Shown piece by piece: positions 14,530 through 26,527 of a stretch of 64,000 nt of DNA. The stretch lies in NCBI GenBank assembly GCA_047921455.1, contig JBLRWC010000012.1:1-64000 (forward strand), in the 5' to 3' direction. How positions within the stretch are numbered: the first letter of the stretch is position 1; every line of letters starts with the position of its first letter. Below the pieces are notes generated by a model. The model did not search any database. It was given only the letters and a program-made list of their open reading frames with translations, and was not told where the DNA came from. Made by a program: the position numbers and the translations under genes. The DNA comes from XN24 sp047921455 (GTDB taxonomy: Bacteria > Pseudomonadota > Gammaproteobacteria > Steroidobacterales > XN24).

Positions 14530-16686
14530 TCAATAGACGTCGTGCATGGTGTTGTAGATATTAAACTTACCCGTGGGCGTGACGATGCGCTCATCGTCGA
14601 TGACGTGCTTCAGTTCGCGCGTCTTGTCGTCCAAGACCACGATTGCCGAACGCATATCCATGGTGTTCCAGACCGAGAACCAGACCTCGTCACCAGCCTT
14701 GTTGTACTCGGGCTGAACGACACGCTTCGGACCGGGGCCAAGGTTGGCCCACTCGGCGATCGGCAACGCCTCGTAGCCGGCCTCGAAGTCGTCGATGTTG
14801 AACACGGCGATACTCTGGCTGACCTTTTCGTCCGGATGCAGCGGCGTATCGACCCACAAGTTGCGAGATTTTGGATGCGTCTTGACGAACAGTGAGCCTC
14901 CGCCCTGGCCCTGCAGCACCCGCACGACCTTCCAGGCATGCTCCGGATGTTGGCCCGGGTCGGTTGCGATGAACGATATGTCTGCATTGCCGAGCGCCGA
15001 GGTAATCCAGACCGGCCCGTACTTCGGATCATTGACGTTGGCGCCGCGCCCCGGATGAGGGATACGCTCGACGTGGATGAGCGCCTCGAGCGCCTGGTCG
15101 CGCGCGTCCACCACGGCGATCTTGTCCGACTGGTTGGCAGCCGTGAGGAAATAGCGCTTGCTCGAGTCCCAGCCGCCGTCATGCAGGAAGCGCGCGGCAC
15201 CGATGGTGGTGGTCTTCAGCGCGTCTACGTTGCTGTAATCCACCAGCAGGATCTGGCCGGTCTCCTTGACGTTGACAATAAACTCCGGATGCTCGTGCGA
15301 AGATACAATCGCGGCGACGCGCGGCTCGGGGTGATATTCCTGCGTATCCACCGTCATGCCGCGCGTTGAAACGATCTTCAGGGGCTCCAGGGTGTCGCCG
15401 TCCATTACCACGTACTGTGGTGGCCAGTAGGCGCCGGCAATGGCATAGCGATCCTCGTAGCCCTTGTACTTCGACGTCTCGACCGAGCGCGCCTCGAGGC
15501 CAATCTTGATCTCGGCGACGCGGTTCGGCGGGTTGGCCCACAGGTCGATCATGTCGATCTTCGCGTCGCGGCCGATGGTGATGGCATAGCGGCCGGACGC
15601 CGACGGACGCGTGATGTGCACAGCGTATCCGGTGTCAACCACGGACACGATATCCTTCGTATCGCCGTCGATGATGGCGATCTGGCCGGCGTCGCGCAGC
15701 GTCACCGCGAAGAAATTGTCGATATTGCGGTCGTGCTGTGGCTTGGTCGGACGTGCCTCGGGGGGCACGATCAACTTCCAGTTGGCGCGCATTTCCTCCA
15801 TGCCGAACTCCGGCGGGGCCGGCGGCTCGTGCTGCAGGAAATGGGCCATCGCCTGGATTTCGCCTTCGCTCAGGTCACCGGAGGTGCCCCAGTTGGGCAT
15901 GCCGGCAGGTGAGCCGTAGGTGATCAGCGCCTTGAGGTACTCGGTGCCCTTCTCGCGCGTGACTTCGGGCGTCAGCGGTTTACCGGTCGCGCCATGGCGC
16001 AGCACGCCGTGGCAGCCGGCACAACGCTCGAAGTAGATCTCCGTGGAGCGGGACCATTCGGCGTGCGTGATGGGCGGTCCCTCCGAGTCGACCAGCCGGC
16101 GCGCGGTCTCCGGGTCCATGCCGAGCGGCGCACCCTCGTACTTGAGCGCGGAGCTTCCCGGCACAGGGTGCTCGGCGGGACCGGGCGCCGCAGCCGCGGA
16201 CGCGCCGCTGCGCACCTGCGCCACCTGGGCGGGCTGGATCTCGCCACCCGGGTTGTCCCAGGAATTGAGCACGAAGGTCAGCACGTTGGCCACATCCTCG
16301 TCACCCAGGTACGCCATCGGGGGCATCACGGCATTGAAGTTCTGGCCGTTCACCACGATCGGACCGGACAAGCCGTTCAGGATCGTGCCGATCAGCTTGT
16401 CGCGGTTCTGCTCGATCCAGTCCGATTTCGCCACCGGTGGGAAGGCGCCCGGCAGCCCCTTGCCCTCCGGCCCGTGACAGGCCTGGCAGACATTCTGGTA
16501 CACCTTGCGGCCGGCTGCCATGCGCGCATCAAGGCCTTGCCCCGCCGATGCCACTTCGGCTGAGTGCACCGCCATCCCGGCATTTCGCGCCGCAGGTCGG
16601 ACCTCAGCCTGTTGCTGGTCGCTCTGCCCGCAACCCGTAAGTGCCAACCCGGCCAGTAAAGTCATAGTCGCAATTCGGCTTAACAT
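14530..16686 (-). CDS. nirS: Cytochrome cd1 nitrite reductase with lipobox and extra cytochrome c domain
   Basis: Reduces nitrite to nitric oxide in the periplasm. I chose the ATG at 16686 because GGAGGA lies at ideal spacing; the ORF is open further upstream. The N-terminus has a lipobox (LALTGC, Cys19). A first cytochrome c domain (CQACH, residues 67-71) has MPPM as a likely Met ligand. A second c domain (CAGCH, 222-226) is the normal NirS haem c domain. The d1 propeller follows with YAVHITR (haem d1 ligand His357), EYHPEPR, SSHEHPEF, FLHDGG and the closing TGKFNIYNTMHDVY, all close to Pseudomonas NirS. The protein has 718 residues against about 570 for usual NirS. No haem d1 biosynthesis genes (nirF, nirJ, nirE) are nearby. 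Confidence 0.95.
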   Translation of the reverse strand: MLSRIATMTLLAGLALTGCGQSDQQQAEVRPAARNAGMAVHSAEVASAGQGLDARMAAGRKVYQNVCQACHGPEGKGLPGAFPPVAKSDWIEQNRDKLIGTILNGLSGPIVVNGQNFNAVMPPMAYLGDEDVANVLTFVLNSWDNPGGEIQPAQVAQVRSGASAAAAPGPAEHPVPGSSALKYEGAPLGMDPETARRLVDSEGPPITHAEWSRSTEIYFERCAGCHGVLRHGATGKPLTPEVTREKGTEYLKALITYGSPAGMPNWGTSGDLSEGEIQAMAHFLQHEPPAPPEFGMEEMRANWKLIVPPEARPTKPQHDRNIDNFFAVTLRDAGQIAIIDGDTKDIVSVVDTGYAVHITRPSASGRYAITIGRDAKIDMIDLWANPPNRVAEIKIGLEARSVETSKYKGYEDRYAIAGAYWPPQYVVMDGDTLEPLKIVSTRGMTVDTQEYHPEPRVAAIVSSHEHPEFIVNVKETGQILLVDYSNVDALKTTTIGAARFLHDGGWDSSKRYFLTAANQSDKIAVVDARDQALEALIHVERIPHPGRGANVNDPKYGPVWITSALGNADISFIATDPGQHPEHAWKVVRVLQGQGGGSLFVKTHPKSRNLWVDTPLHPDEKVSQSIAVFNIDDFEAGYEALPIAEWANLGPGPKRVVQPEYNKAGDEVWFSVWNTMDMRSAIVVLDDKTRELKHVIDDERIVTPTGKFNIYNTMHDVY

Positions 16687-16726
16687 CTTCATTCCTCCGT
16701 GATCGGTTCCGGTTGGGAACTGTGAT

Positions 16727-18976
16727 TCATAGGCGCCCCGGTCCAAGACCGAGTTTGAAAGAAACACTGAAGCTGCGTCCCGGGGCGGACCGCGACGGAA
16801 TCAGCGGGTCCTCGGCCGGCAAGTTACGGGCGTCACCCCAGCGCCACCAGGTCTTGTCCGTAAAATTGAAAAGCCCGCCCCGCAGCGTCAGCCGCTCGCT
16901 GGCCTGCCAAAATGCGATCAAGTCCAGGATTCCATGTCCGGGGACTCGGAAGTGGGCCTCGTCATCGACTCCGTCGACTTGCTTGCCGCGCGCGAAGGTC
17001 CCGTTGAGGCGCAGCCCCCAGGCAGCCGAAGGACTGCTCCAGTCGAGAAACAACACGGCGGAAGGCGGGCCCACATCGGCCAGCTTCGCACCGCTGCGGC
17101 GATCCTCGCCCTCCGCCCAGTAGCCCGAGACTCCTGTCTTGAACGCGTCGAGCACCGGTGTCAGCTGACTGAGTGGTAGTTCGGCCTCGAACTCGATGCC
17201 GCGGATTCGCGCTCGCGCCACATTCTGGGACTGGAACAACAGGGTTCCAGTCTCCGGTTCAGGCCCCAGCGGCACCAGCGAAACAATGAAGTCCTCATAG
17301 TCGGTCCAGAACGCCGCCACGCTGAACCACGCAGCAGCGGCGCTGGAGCGCAGGCCGAGTTCCCAGCCGAGCGAGGTTTCCGAATCCAGCTCCGGATTCG
17401 GCAGCGCCCGCACCTTGAACAGCGGGATATCAAGCCCGATATTGAGGTCTTCGGCCGGCGGCGCGCGGAAACCGCTGGCCACCTGGCCCCAGGCCTGCAG
17501 CCGGAGCGACGGGCTCCAAAGCACGCCGAGGCGCGGCGACAGGTCGCTGACAGTGGGTTCCGCCGCTTCCGCCTGCGGATTCGTCTGGCGCCAGACGTCG
17601 TCCTCGCGAATGCGAATCCGGGTGTGATCGAAGCGCAGTGACGGGATGACGCTCCAGCGCCCGGACTTCCAGTCGATTTCATCCTGCAGGAATATGCCGG
17701 TCTCATGGCTTTCGGTGACTGGGAAGTCCCGTCGTGGGAACCGCTCGCCTAGTAAGACGTTGCTGGTTTCGCCATCGACGATGCCGGTCAGCGAGGCGTC
17801 GCGCATTTCTTTCAGCAGCGAACGTGAATACTCCGCGCCCAACATCAGGCGGTGGCGCAAGCTGCCATGCTCGAACTGTCGTGATATCCGGACCCGCATG
17901 CCGCTGTAGGTAGTGTCGTAGCGGAAGTGCCGATCGACGCGCACGGGTCGCGCCAGGGCCTCCCGCAACTCCACGGTGTCTTGCCGCGTTTCGGTCTCAC
18001 GATGAAAGGCTGCGCCCTCGAGCACGTAATCGCGCCATGCCAGGTCACCGTCGATCGCCGCGCCGGTGCGCGTGACGCGATCGTCGCCATGCAAGTCGGT
18101 GGTATTCGCAAACCGTCCCTGGCCGATGACGCTGTTGATTCTAGAGGTCGTATCGCCGCCATCGACGTCGAGAGTCAATCGCAACCGGTTGTCAGCGTCG
18201 TCGCGCAAGGTCAGCTTGGCCAGCACGGCCTGCCGGTCACGGTCCAGTCGATCCGGAGCGGGCGGGTTTGCTGATCGATCCGGCTCGTTGCCCTGGCGAT
18301 GGCTGGCCCCCAGCAGGAAACCGACCGACTCATGCTGCCAGCCGGCGATGGCGCTGGCGCCAAAGGCGTCCCAGTCGCTGGCGAAACTGCCGCTCAGCTG
18401 CCCGCCGGGCGCCCCGGAGTCGATGGCCAGGTCAAGGGGATCGAAGGTGGACACGGACACTACGCCGCCGATCGCCCTCGATCCGAACAGGCTGGAGGCT
18501 GGTCCACGCAACACCTCGACGCGCCGGATGAACTCGATCTCGGAACCGGTGCGGCCGGCATCGGCGAAATTTCCGACCGTGAAGAGCTCCTGGATCGGGA
18601 TACCATCGACTTCCATCAACACGCGGTTGCCGCCGACGCCCCGAACACTGAGGCTGCGCGCCTGAAAGCGCGCACCCGAGGACTCTACCTCGATACCGGG
18701 CGTATACCGCCAGAGCCCGTCCTCACTGGTGGCCATAATCGCCGCGATATCCCTGTCATCCAGTACCGTCACCATGCCCACCACCTCACTAAAGGGCCGC
18801 GGGCTACGCGTACTAACCACCACGAGGCGCTCTAGCTCGGCCACCTCCGCAGGCGCTTCCTGGGTGGCGGCAGTCGCGGGTGGAAGGACGGTAAGCAGCA
18901 TAAGCAGGGGGGAAATCGCCAGGAATACACGGATCCGGGATTTCTCAGCGGACGTGGCTGATTGGCGAGCATTCAT
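16727..18976 (-). CDS. TonB-dependent outer-membrane receptor, haem/siderophore type
   Basis: A 749-residue receptor: signal peptide ending near ATA (about residue 36), TonB-box-like RLVVVSTRSP, plug with LSVRGVGGNRVLMEVDG and VLRGPASSLFGSRAIGG, then a 22-strand barrel. The FRAP-like motif (SGFRAPPAED) and the downstream LPNPEL resemble the FRAP/NPNL signature of haem or haemoglobin receptors, but no conserved His lies between them, so the ligand could be another chelate. Its stop is 40 bases before the nirS start on the same strand, so the two are probably co-transcribed. A gap of about 250 bases upstream contains no gene and presumably the promoter. Confidence 0.85.
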   Translation of the reverse strand: MNARQSATSAEKSRIRVFLAISPLLMLLTVLPPATAATQEAPAEVAELERLVVVSTRSPRPFSEVVGMVTVLDDRDIAAIMATSEDGLWRYTPGIEVESSGARFQARSLSVRGVGGNRVLMEVDGIPIQELFTVGNFADAGRTGSEIEFIRRVEVLRGPASSLFGSRAIGGVVSVSTFDPLDLAIDSGAPGGQLSGSFASDWDAFGASAIAGWQHESVGFLLGASHRQGNEPDRSANPPAPDRLDRDRQAVLAKLTLRDDADNRLRLTLDVDGGDTTSRINSVIGQGRFANTTDLHGDDRVTRTGAAIDGDLAWRDYVLEGAAFHRETETRQDTVELREALARPVRVDRHFRYDTTYSGMRVRISRQFEHGSLRHRLMLGAEYSRSLLKEMRDASLTGIVDGETSNVLLGERFPRRDFPVTESHETGIFLQDEIDWKSGRWSVIPSLRFDHTRIRIREDDVWRQTNPQAEAAEPTVSDLSPRLGVLWSPSLRLQAWGQVASGFRAPPAEDLNIGLDIPLFKVRALPNPELDSETSLGWELGLRSSAAAAWFSVAAFWTDYEDFIVSLVPLGPEPETGTLLFQSQNVARARIRGIEFEAELPLSQLTPVLDAFKTGVSGYWAEGEDRRSGAKLADVGPPSAVLFLDWSSPSAAWGLRLNGTFARGKQVDGVDDEAHFRVPGHGILDLIAFWQASERLTLRGGLFNFTDKTWWRWGDARNLPAEDPLIPSRSAPGRSFSVSFKLGLGPGRL

Positions 18977-19223
18977 TCACCTTATATGTATCATTTCTGA
19001 CGCCGCGGTGCAACTCATTTTGCCCCCCGCTGTCCGCCCATCGGCCGTGAAATCCTCCCCCCTCAAAACCATTTATGACTGCTGTTGGGGTGCTTCACGC
19101 GGGGTCGTCGTGCTCATGAAGCTCATGCCCGTGCGGTGACGCGTCCGCCGGTGGACGGTCCCGAAGCCTGGGCGTCGACCTCGACCGCAGCGACAGCCTG
19201 CCGCCGAGCGCTAAAACGACGCG

Positions 19224-20051
19224 CTAGAGGAACAGGTCTGGCACGAATGCCTTGCTGCCGGGCACGACGGAATACTGCTCGAGATCGGTCACCCCGGCCG
19301 CGCGCAGCACCTCGTCATCGATGAAGAAGTTACCCGTGGTGCTCGTCGCGTCCGAGGTGAGTACGGCGTAAGCCGCATCGGCCATGATCTCCGGCTTGCG
19401 GCAGTGCTCCGGGCGAATGCCGGGAATCATCTGCAGCGCCGCGGTATCGATGGCGGTGCGCGGCCACAGCGCGTTCACCGCGATGCCAACGCCGCGGAAC
19501 TCCTCCGCGTGGCCCAGCACGCACATGCTCATGCCGTACTTCGCCATGGTGTAGGCCACGTGCGGCGCAAACCACTTCGGGTCCATGTTGAGCGGCGGCG
19601 AAAGCGTCAGCACGTGCGGGTTACGGCTCGCAGCGGCACTCTGCTTCAGGTGCGGCAGGCAAGCTTGCGTAACGAGGTAAGTACCGCGCATGTTCACGCC
19701 CATCATCAGGTCGTAGCGCTTGATCGGCGTGGACTCGGTGTTCGTCAGGCTGATGGCGCTGGCGTTGTTCACCAGGATGTCGATGCCGCCGAAACGCTCG
19801 ACCGCGGCCGCCACCGCGTCGGCCACCTGCTGTTCATCGCGGATATCCACTTGCAACGGCAGGCATTGCCCGCCCGCTGCCTCGATCTCCGCGGCGGCCG
19901 TGTGAATGGTGCCCGGCAGCTTCGGGTTCTCGGTAACGGTCTTGGCGGCGATAACGATGTTGGCGCCGTCGGCCGCGCAGCGCTTCGCGATCGCGAGCCC
20001 GATGCCGCGCGAGCCGCCGGTGATAAACAGGGTACGGTCCTTCAGGGTCAT
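19224..20051 (-). CDS. Short-chain dehydrogenase/reductase, HSDL2-like
   Basis: A 275-residue NAD(P)-dependent oxidoreductase. The start is ATG 20051, behind AAGGAG at six bases. The cofactor motif TGGSRGIG is at residues 11-18, NNAS follows DILV, and the catalytic pair is YTMAK with an upstream Ser in LTLSPP. Overall sequence, including NPHVLTLSPPLN and the C-terminal GNFFIDDEVL, resembles hydroxysteroid dehydrogenase-like protein 2 and bacterial SDRs of lipid metabolism, without the C-terminal sterol-carrier domain of HSDL2. The substrate is unknown. It stands alone between nirS-receptor genes and the pyruvate dehydrogenase cluster. Confidence 0.85.
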   Translation of the reverse strand: MTLKDRTLFITGGSRGIGLAIAKRCAADGANIVIAAKTVTENPKLPGTIHTAAAEIEAAGGQCLPLQVDIRDEQQVADAVAAAVERFGGIDILVNNASAISLTNTESTPIKRYDLMMGVNMRGTYLVTQACLPHLKQSAAASRNPHVLTLSPPLNMDPKWFAPHVAYTMAKYGMSMCVLGHAEEFRGVGIAVNALWPRTAIDTAALQMIPGIRPEHCRKPEIMADAAYAVLTSDATSTTGNFFIDDEVLRAAGVTDLEQYSVVPGSKAFVPDLFL

Positions 20052-20201
20052 TGTTAGCTCCTTAACAGCACTGGCGGAAGTTCGCACGAGGAATTAGCTC
20101 CTCCGAATAGTAACCACACGCGGACGCGTCCTGGGGCCAATTCATCAAACCAGGTGGTGAACCGCCGCAGGCCTGCCGCGCGGGTCTTTGCAGTGGACCC
20201 G

Positions 20202-20402
20202 TCAGCTTCCCAGGTTCGTGAAGACACCCACCGCAAGCTCAGCCCATAGATAGAGAAACGCGGCGGCGACCAAGCCGCCGACAACCCACCGGTACTTTCG
20301 CGGCATCTTTCTCGCGAGCAGCACGAACAGGCTACCCATCCCGAGCAGCAGGGCGAGCCCGGCGAATCCGCTGCCACGCATGATGATGTCACGGGACTTC
20401 AT
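20202..20402 (-). CDS. Small two-helix membrane protein downstream of lpdA
   Basis: A 66-residue ORF with two strong hydrophobic segments (GFAGLALLLGMGSLFVLLA and WVVGGLVAAAFLYLWAELAV) separated by a basic loop (RKMPRKYR), a typical small inner-membrane protein. It begins 18 bases after lpdA and could be the last gene of that operon. There is no clear ribosome site, and I know no function. Confidence 0.5.
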   Translation of the reverse strand: MKSRDIIMRGSGFAGLALLLGMGSLFVLLARKMPRKYRWVVGGLVAAAFLYLWAELAVGVFTNLGS

Positions 20403-20420
20403 GTTAATGAATTGCGTTCG

Positions 20421-22265
20421 CTAGCTCCGCTTGTGGGCCTTCTTCGGCAGATACAAATCCGTCAGCGTCCCCTCGAACGCCTCGGCCGCCATGGCCACGG
20501 TTTCCGACAAGGTCGGATGCGGGTGCACCGTCAGCCCGATGTCCGTCGCATCGCAGCCCATCTCGATCGCCAGCGCAGCCTCGGACACCAGGTCGCCGGC
20601 ATTCGTGCCGACGATACCGGCCCCAAGCAAGCGCCCCGTCTTCGGCTCGAACAACAGCTTGGTGATGCCCTCGTCGCGACCGATGGCGAGTGAGCGCCCG
20701 GACGCGGCCCATGGGAACACACCCTTCTCGTATTCGACGCCCTCGGCCTTGGCCTGGTCCTCGGTGAGGCCGACCCAGGCGATCTCCGGATCCGTATAGG
20801 CGACCGAGGGAATCACGCGCGCGTCGAAGGCGCTCTTCTCACCGCTGGCGACCTCGGCAGCAACCTTGCCTTCGTGGGTCGCCTTGTGGGCGAGCATGGG
20901 CTGGCCGACGATGTCGCCGATCGCGAAGACGTGTTCGACGTTGGTGCGCTGCTGGCGATCGACAGGGATGAAGCCGCGCTCGACTTTCACACCAGCGGCC
21001 GCGGCCTCGATCGCCTCGCCGTTCGGCCGGCGGCCCACGGCAACCAGCACGCGGTCGTAGGTTTGCGGCTTGTCGGGCGCGTTCTTGCCTTCGAAGCTGA
21101 CCTTGATGCCGCCCTTGAGCGCTTTCATCCCGCTCACCTTGGTCCCAAGCATGATCGCTTCGTAGCGCGACTTGATGCGCTTCTCGAGCGGCCGTACGAG
21201 ATCGCGATCGCAGCCGGGCATCAGGGTGTCCGTGAGCTCGACCACGCTGACCTTGACGCCGAGCGCGTCATACACGCAGGCCATCTCCAGGCCGATGATG
21301 CCGCCGCCGATCACCAGCAGGTTCTTGGGTAGCTCATCCAGAGCCAGCGCGCCGGTGGAGTCCATGATGCGCGGGTCGTCGGGTGTGCCGGGCAGGTTCA
21401 CGGACTCGGAGCCGGCCGCAATGATGCACTGGCGGAAGCTGAGCTCGCGCTCGCCATCCGGCCCGTCAAGCTTGATGGCATGCGGTCCGGTGAACTTGGC
21501 TGTGCCGCGCAGCACCTTCACCTTGCGCTGCTTCGCGATGGTGTCGAGGCCCTTGGTCAGCCGCCCGACCACGCCCTCCTTCCAGCCGCGCAGCTTATCG
21601 AGCTCGATCTTCGGCTTGCCGAAGACGATGCCGTGCTCGGACATGTGCGCGGCTTCCTCGATGACGGCCGCAGCGTGCAGCAGGGCCTTGGAGGGGATGC
21701 AGCCGACGTTCAGGCATACGCCGCCGAGCGTGTCCCAGCGCTCGATGAGCGTGACGTCACGGCCGAGGTCCGCGGCGCGGAACGCAGCTGTGTAGCCGCC
21801 GGGCCCGGCGCCCAGGACGAGGAGATCCATGTCGTAATCGCCCTGTTCATCAGGCGACGGCGCGGACCTTGTGGCAGCGGCCCCGTCCTCGTCGTTCGCC
21901 GCCGCGGCGCTGTCGTCCTCGCCATCCCGCGCGGGCGCTTCTTTCTTCCCGCTCTCTGGACGCTTGCCGTCGTCTGCGTCGTCTGCCTCCTCTCTGTCCT
22001 CCGTGTCCTCTGCGCCAGCTTCCTCTTCCACGGTCAGCACCGCGATCACGTCGCCCTCGGACACGCGATCACCCTTTTTAACCTTCAGCTCGGCGATGCG
22101 GCCGGCATGGGTCGACGGCACGTCCATCGACGCCTTATCGGTTTCCAGCGTCACCAGGTCGTCTTCGACCGCCACCGTGTCCCCCTCGGACACCAGCACC
22201 TCGATGATCTCGACGTTGTCAAAGTCGCCGATGTCCGGGACGCGGATTTCCTTGTGCTTGCTCAT
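20421..22265 (-). CDS. lpdA: Dihydrolipoyl dehydrogenase (E3) with N-terminal lipoyl domain
   Basis: Reoxidises dihydrolipoyl groups of pyruvate dehydrogenase and passes electrons to NAD+. It has 614 residues. A lipoyl domain occupies residues 1-80 with the lipoylated Lys in LETDKASMD. An Asp/Glu/Ala-rich linker (about 82-140) leads to the flavoprotein, with FAD motif LVLGAGPGGYTAAF, redox disulfide in GGVCLNVGCIPSK, a second GxGxxG (VIGGGIIGLEMA), and the catalytic His-Glu region HPHPTLSE. The lipoyl extension is known in some beta- and gammaproteobacteria. It is the third gene after aceE and aceF, 22 bases after aceF. Confidence 0.97.
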   Translation of the reverse strand: MSKHKEIRVPDIGDFDNVEIIEVLVSEGDTVAVEDDLVTLETDKASMDVPSTHAGRIAELKVKKGDRVSEGDVIAVLTVEEEAGAEDTEDREEADDADDGKRPESGKKEAPARDGEDDSAAAANDEDGAAATRSAPSPDEQGDYDMDLLVLGAGPGGYTAAFRAADLGRDVTLIERWDTLGGVCLNVGCIPSKALLHAAAVIEEAAHMSEHGIVFGKPKIELDKLRGWKEGVVGRLTKGLDTIAKQRKVKVLRGTAKFTGPHAIKLDGPDGERELSFRQCIIAAGSESVNLPGTPDDPRIMDSTGALALDELPKNLLVIGGGIIGLEMACVYDALGVKVSVVELTDTLMPGCDRDLVRPLEKRIKSRYEAIMLGTKVSGMKALKGGIKVSFEGKNAPDKPQTYDRVLVAVGRRPNGEAIEAAAAGVKVERGFIPVDRQQRTNVEHVFAIGDIVGQPMLAHKATHEGKVAAEVASGEKSAFDARVIPSVAYTDPEIAWVGLTEDQAKAEGVEYEKGVFPWAASGRSLAIGRDEGITKLLFEPKTGRLLGAGIVGTNAGDLVSEAALAIEMGCDATDIGLTVHPHPTLSETVAMAAEAFEGTLTDLYLPKKAHKRS

Positions 22266-22287
22266 GAGTGCTCCCCTGGCGCCAGCG

Positions 22288-23664
22288 CTAGGCCAGTAGC
22301 CGATCCACGTCGGAAAGAACTTCCGCGAGGAAGCGCGTGAATCGCACCCCGGCGGCGCCGTCGATGACGCGATGGTCGTAGGACAACGACAACGGCAGCA
22401 TCAAGCGTGGCACAAATTCGCCGTCTTGCCAGACCGGCTGCATGGTGTGCCGAGACACACCGAGAATGGCGACCTCGGGAGCATTGATGATGGGCGTAAA
22501 AAATGTGCCGCCGAGACTGCCGAGGCTCGAGACGGTGAAGTTGCCGCCCTGCATGTCAGCGCCGGCCAGCTTGCCGTCACGCGCTTTCTCGGATAACTCG
22601 CCCAGCTCGCGTGCCACCTGGAACAGGCTCTTGCCTTCGACGCCCTTGATGACCGGCACCACCAGGCCGCCCGGCGTATCGACCGCAAAGCCGATATTGA
22701 AATAGCGCTTCATGACGAGCTGTTGCCCGTCCGGATGCAACGAGGCATTGAACTGTGGAAACTCGCGTAGCGCCTTGACGCAAGCCCGCAGGACAAAGGC
22801 CAGCGGCGTCAGCTTGACGCCTTCTTTTTCGGCATCCGCCTTGAGTTCCTTGCGGGCACGTTCCGTCTCGGTGATATCGGCCTCGTCAAACTGCGTCACG
22901 TGCGGCAGGTTGACCCAGGATGCGTGCAGCCGCGGCCCGGCAATCCGCTGCACGCGCGACAGGGGCTTCAGTTCCGTCGGGCCGAACTTCGAGAAGTCGA
23001 CCTCGGGCACCGCCGGCAGACCCGCGCCGCCGCCGGCGGAGGCGCCGGATTGCAGCGCCTGCTTCACCCATGCCTTGACATCGTCATGAGTAATACGACC
23101 CTTGACCCCGCTGCCCTTGACCCGGCCGAGGTCCACGCCCATTTCGCGCGCGAACTTCCGCACCGACGGACCCGCATGCACACTCGAAGAGGCGCTGTCC
23201 GGCGTCGAATCCTTTGGCCCTGGGGCACGTTGAGCGACGGCCGATTTCTCCGCGGACGAGGACTCGCTTCCGGGCTTGCTCCTGGACTCGCTCCCGTCGT
23301 CTTTCCTGGCGCCGGTTTCGGCACCCGCCTTTTCTCCTGCTGCCGACGAAGACCCGGATTTCTTTTCTTTCGATTCTTCCTGTTCGTCGGAACCCGTGTC
23401 TTGTTGAGTTTTGTCGTCGTCCCCGGTGTCCTCCAGCAATAACACGACGTCGCCGGCCGACACCCGGTCGCCCTGGCTGATCTTCAGCTCGACGATCTTG
23501 CCGGCCGCTGGCGACGGAATATCCATTGAAGCCTTGTCGGTCTCAAGCGTCATCAACGGGTCTTCGATCGCAACCTCGTCGCCCGACTTCACATGGATCT
23601 CGATGATCTCGACGTCTTCAAAATCGCCGATGTCGGGCACGCGCACTTCTTTGTTGCTCGCCAT
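22288..23664 (-). CDS. aceF: Pyruvate dehydrogenase E2, dihydrolipoyl acetyltransferase
   Basis: Core acetyltransferase of the pyruvate dehydrogenase complex. It has 458 residues: one lipoyl domain (1-80, LETDKASMD), a long Ser/Lys/Glu/Ala-rich flexible linker (about 85-165), the peripheral-subunit-binding domain (VRKFAREMGVDLGRVKGSG, about 168-200), a second linker, and the catalytic domain with DHRVIDGAAG carrying the active-site His and Asp. Escherichia coli has three lipoyl domains on E2; here one is on E2 and another on LpdA. It lies between aceE and lpdA with short gaps. Confidence 0.97.
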   Translation of the reverse strand: MASNKEVRVPDIGDFEDVEIIEIHVKSGDEVAIEDPLMTLETDKASMDIPSPAAGKIVELKISQGDRVSAGDVVLLLEDTGDDDKTQQDTGSDEQEESKEKKSGSSSAAGEKAGAETGARKDDGSESRSKPGSESSSAEKSAVAQRAPGPKDSTPDSASSSVHAGPSVRKFAREMGVDLGRVKGSGVKGRITHDDVKAWVKQALQSGASAGGGAGLPAVPEVDFSKFGPTELKPLSRVQRIAGPRLHASWVNLPHVTQFDEADITETERARKELKADAEKEGVKLTPLAFVLRACVKALREFPQFNASLHPDGQQLVMKRYFNIGFAVDTPGGLVVPVIKGVEGKSLFQVARELGELSEKARDGKLAGADMQGGNFTVSSLGSLGGTFFTPIINAPEVAILGVSRHTMQPVWQDGEFVPRLMLPLSLSYDHRVIDGAAGVRFTRFLAEVLSDVDRLLA

Positions 23665-23673
23665 GGCGTTCCC

Positions 23674-26346
<2,673 letters not shown>

Positions 26347-26527
26347 GTGATTCAGGCTCCCCTCGGGTGCTAGCGACCGGTTTCTCCACGTGTCGCTCAG
26401 ATGAATGTTCGCAGCCTTGCTGCTACGATAGCGTCCGCAACAAAGAGCTGCGCCGGTCGTTTCGCGACCATTGTTGTTATCTCGCTGTTATCTTCAGCGC
26501 TCCCCTTGGTGAGGTCAAGGATCACCC

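Noticed and set aside
26347..26527. PdhR operator in the aceE/pepA-like gap
   Set aside because: No AATTGGTnnnACCAATT-like palindrome was found.
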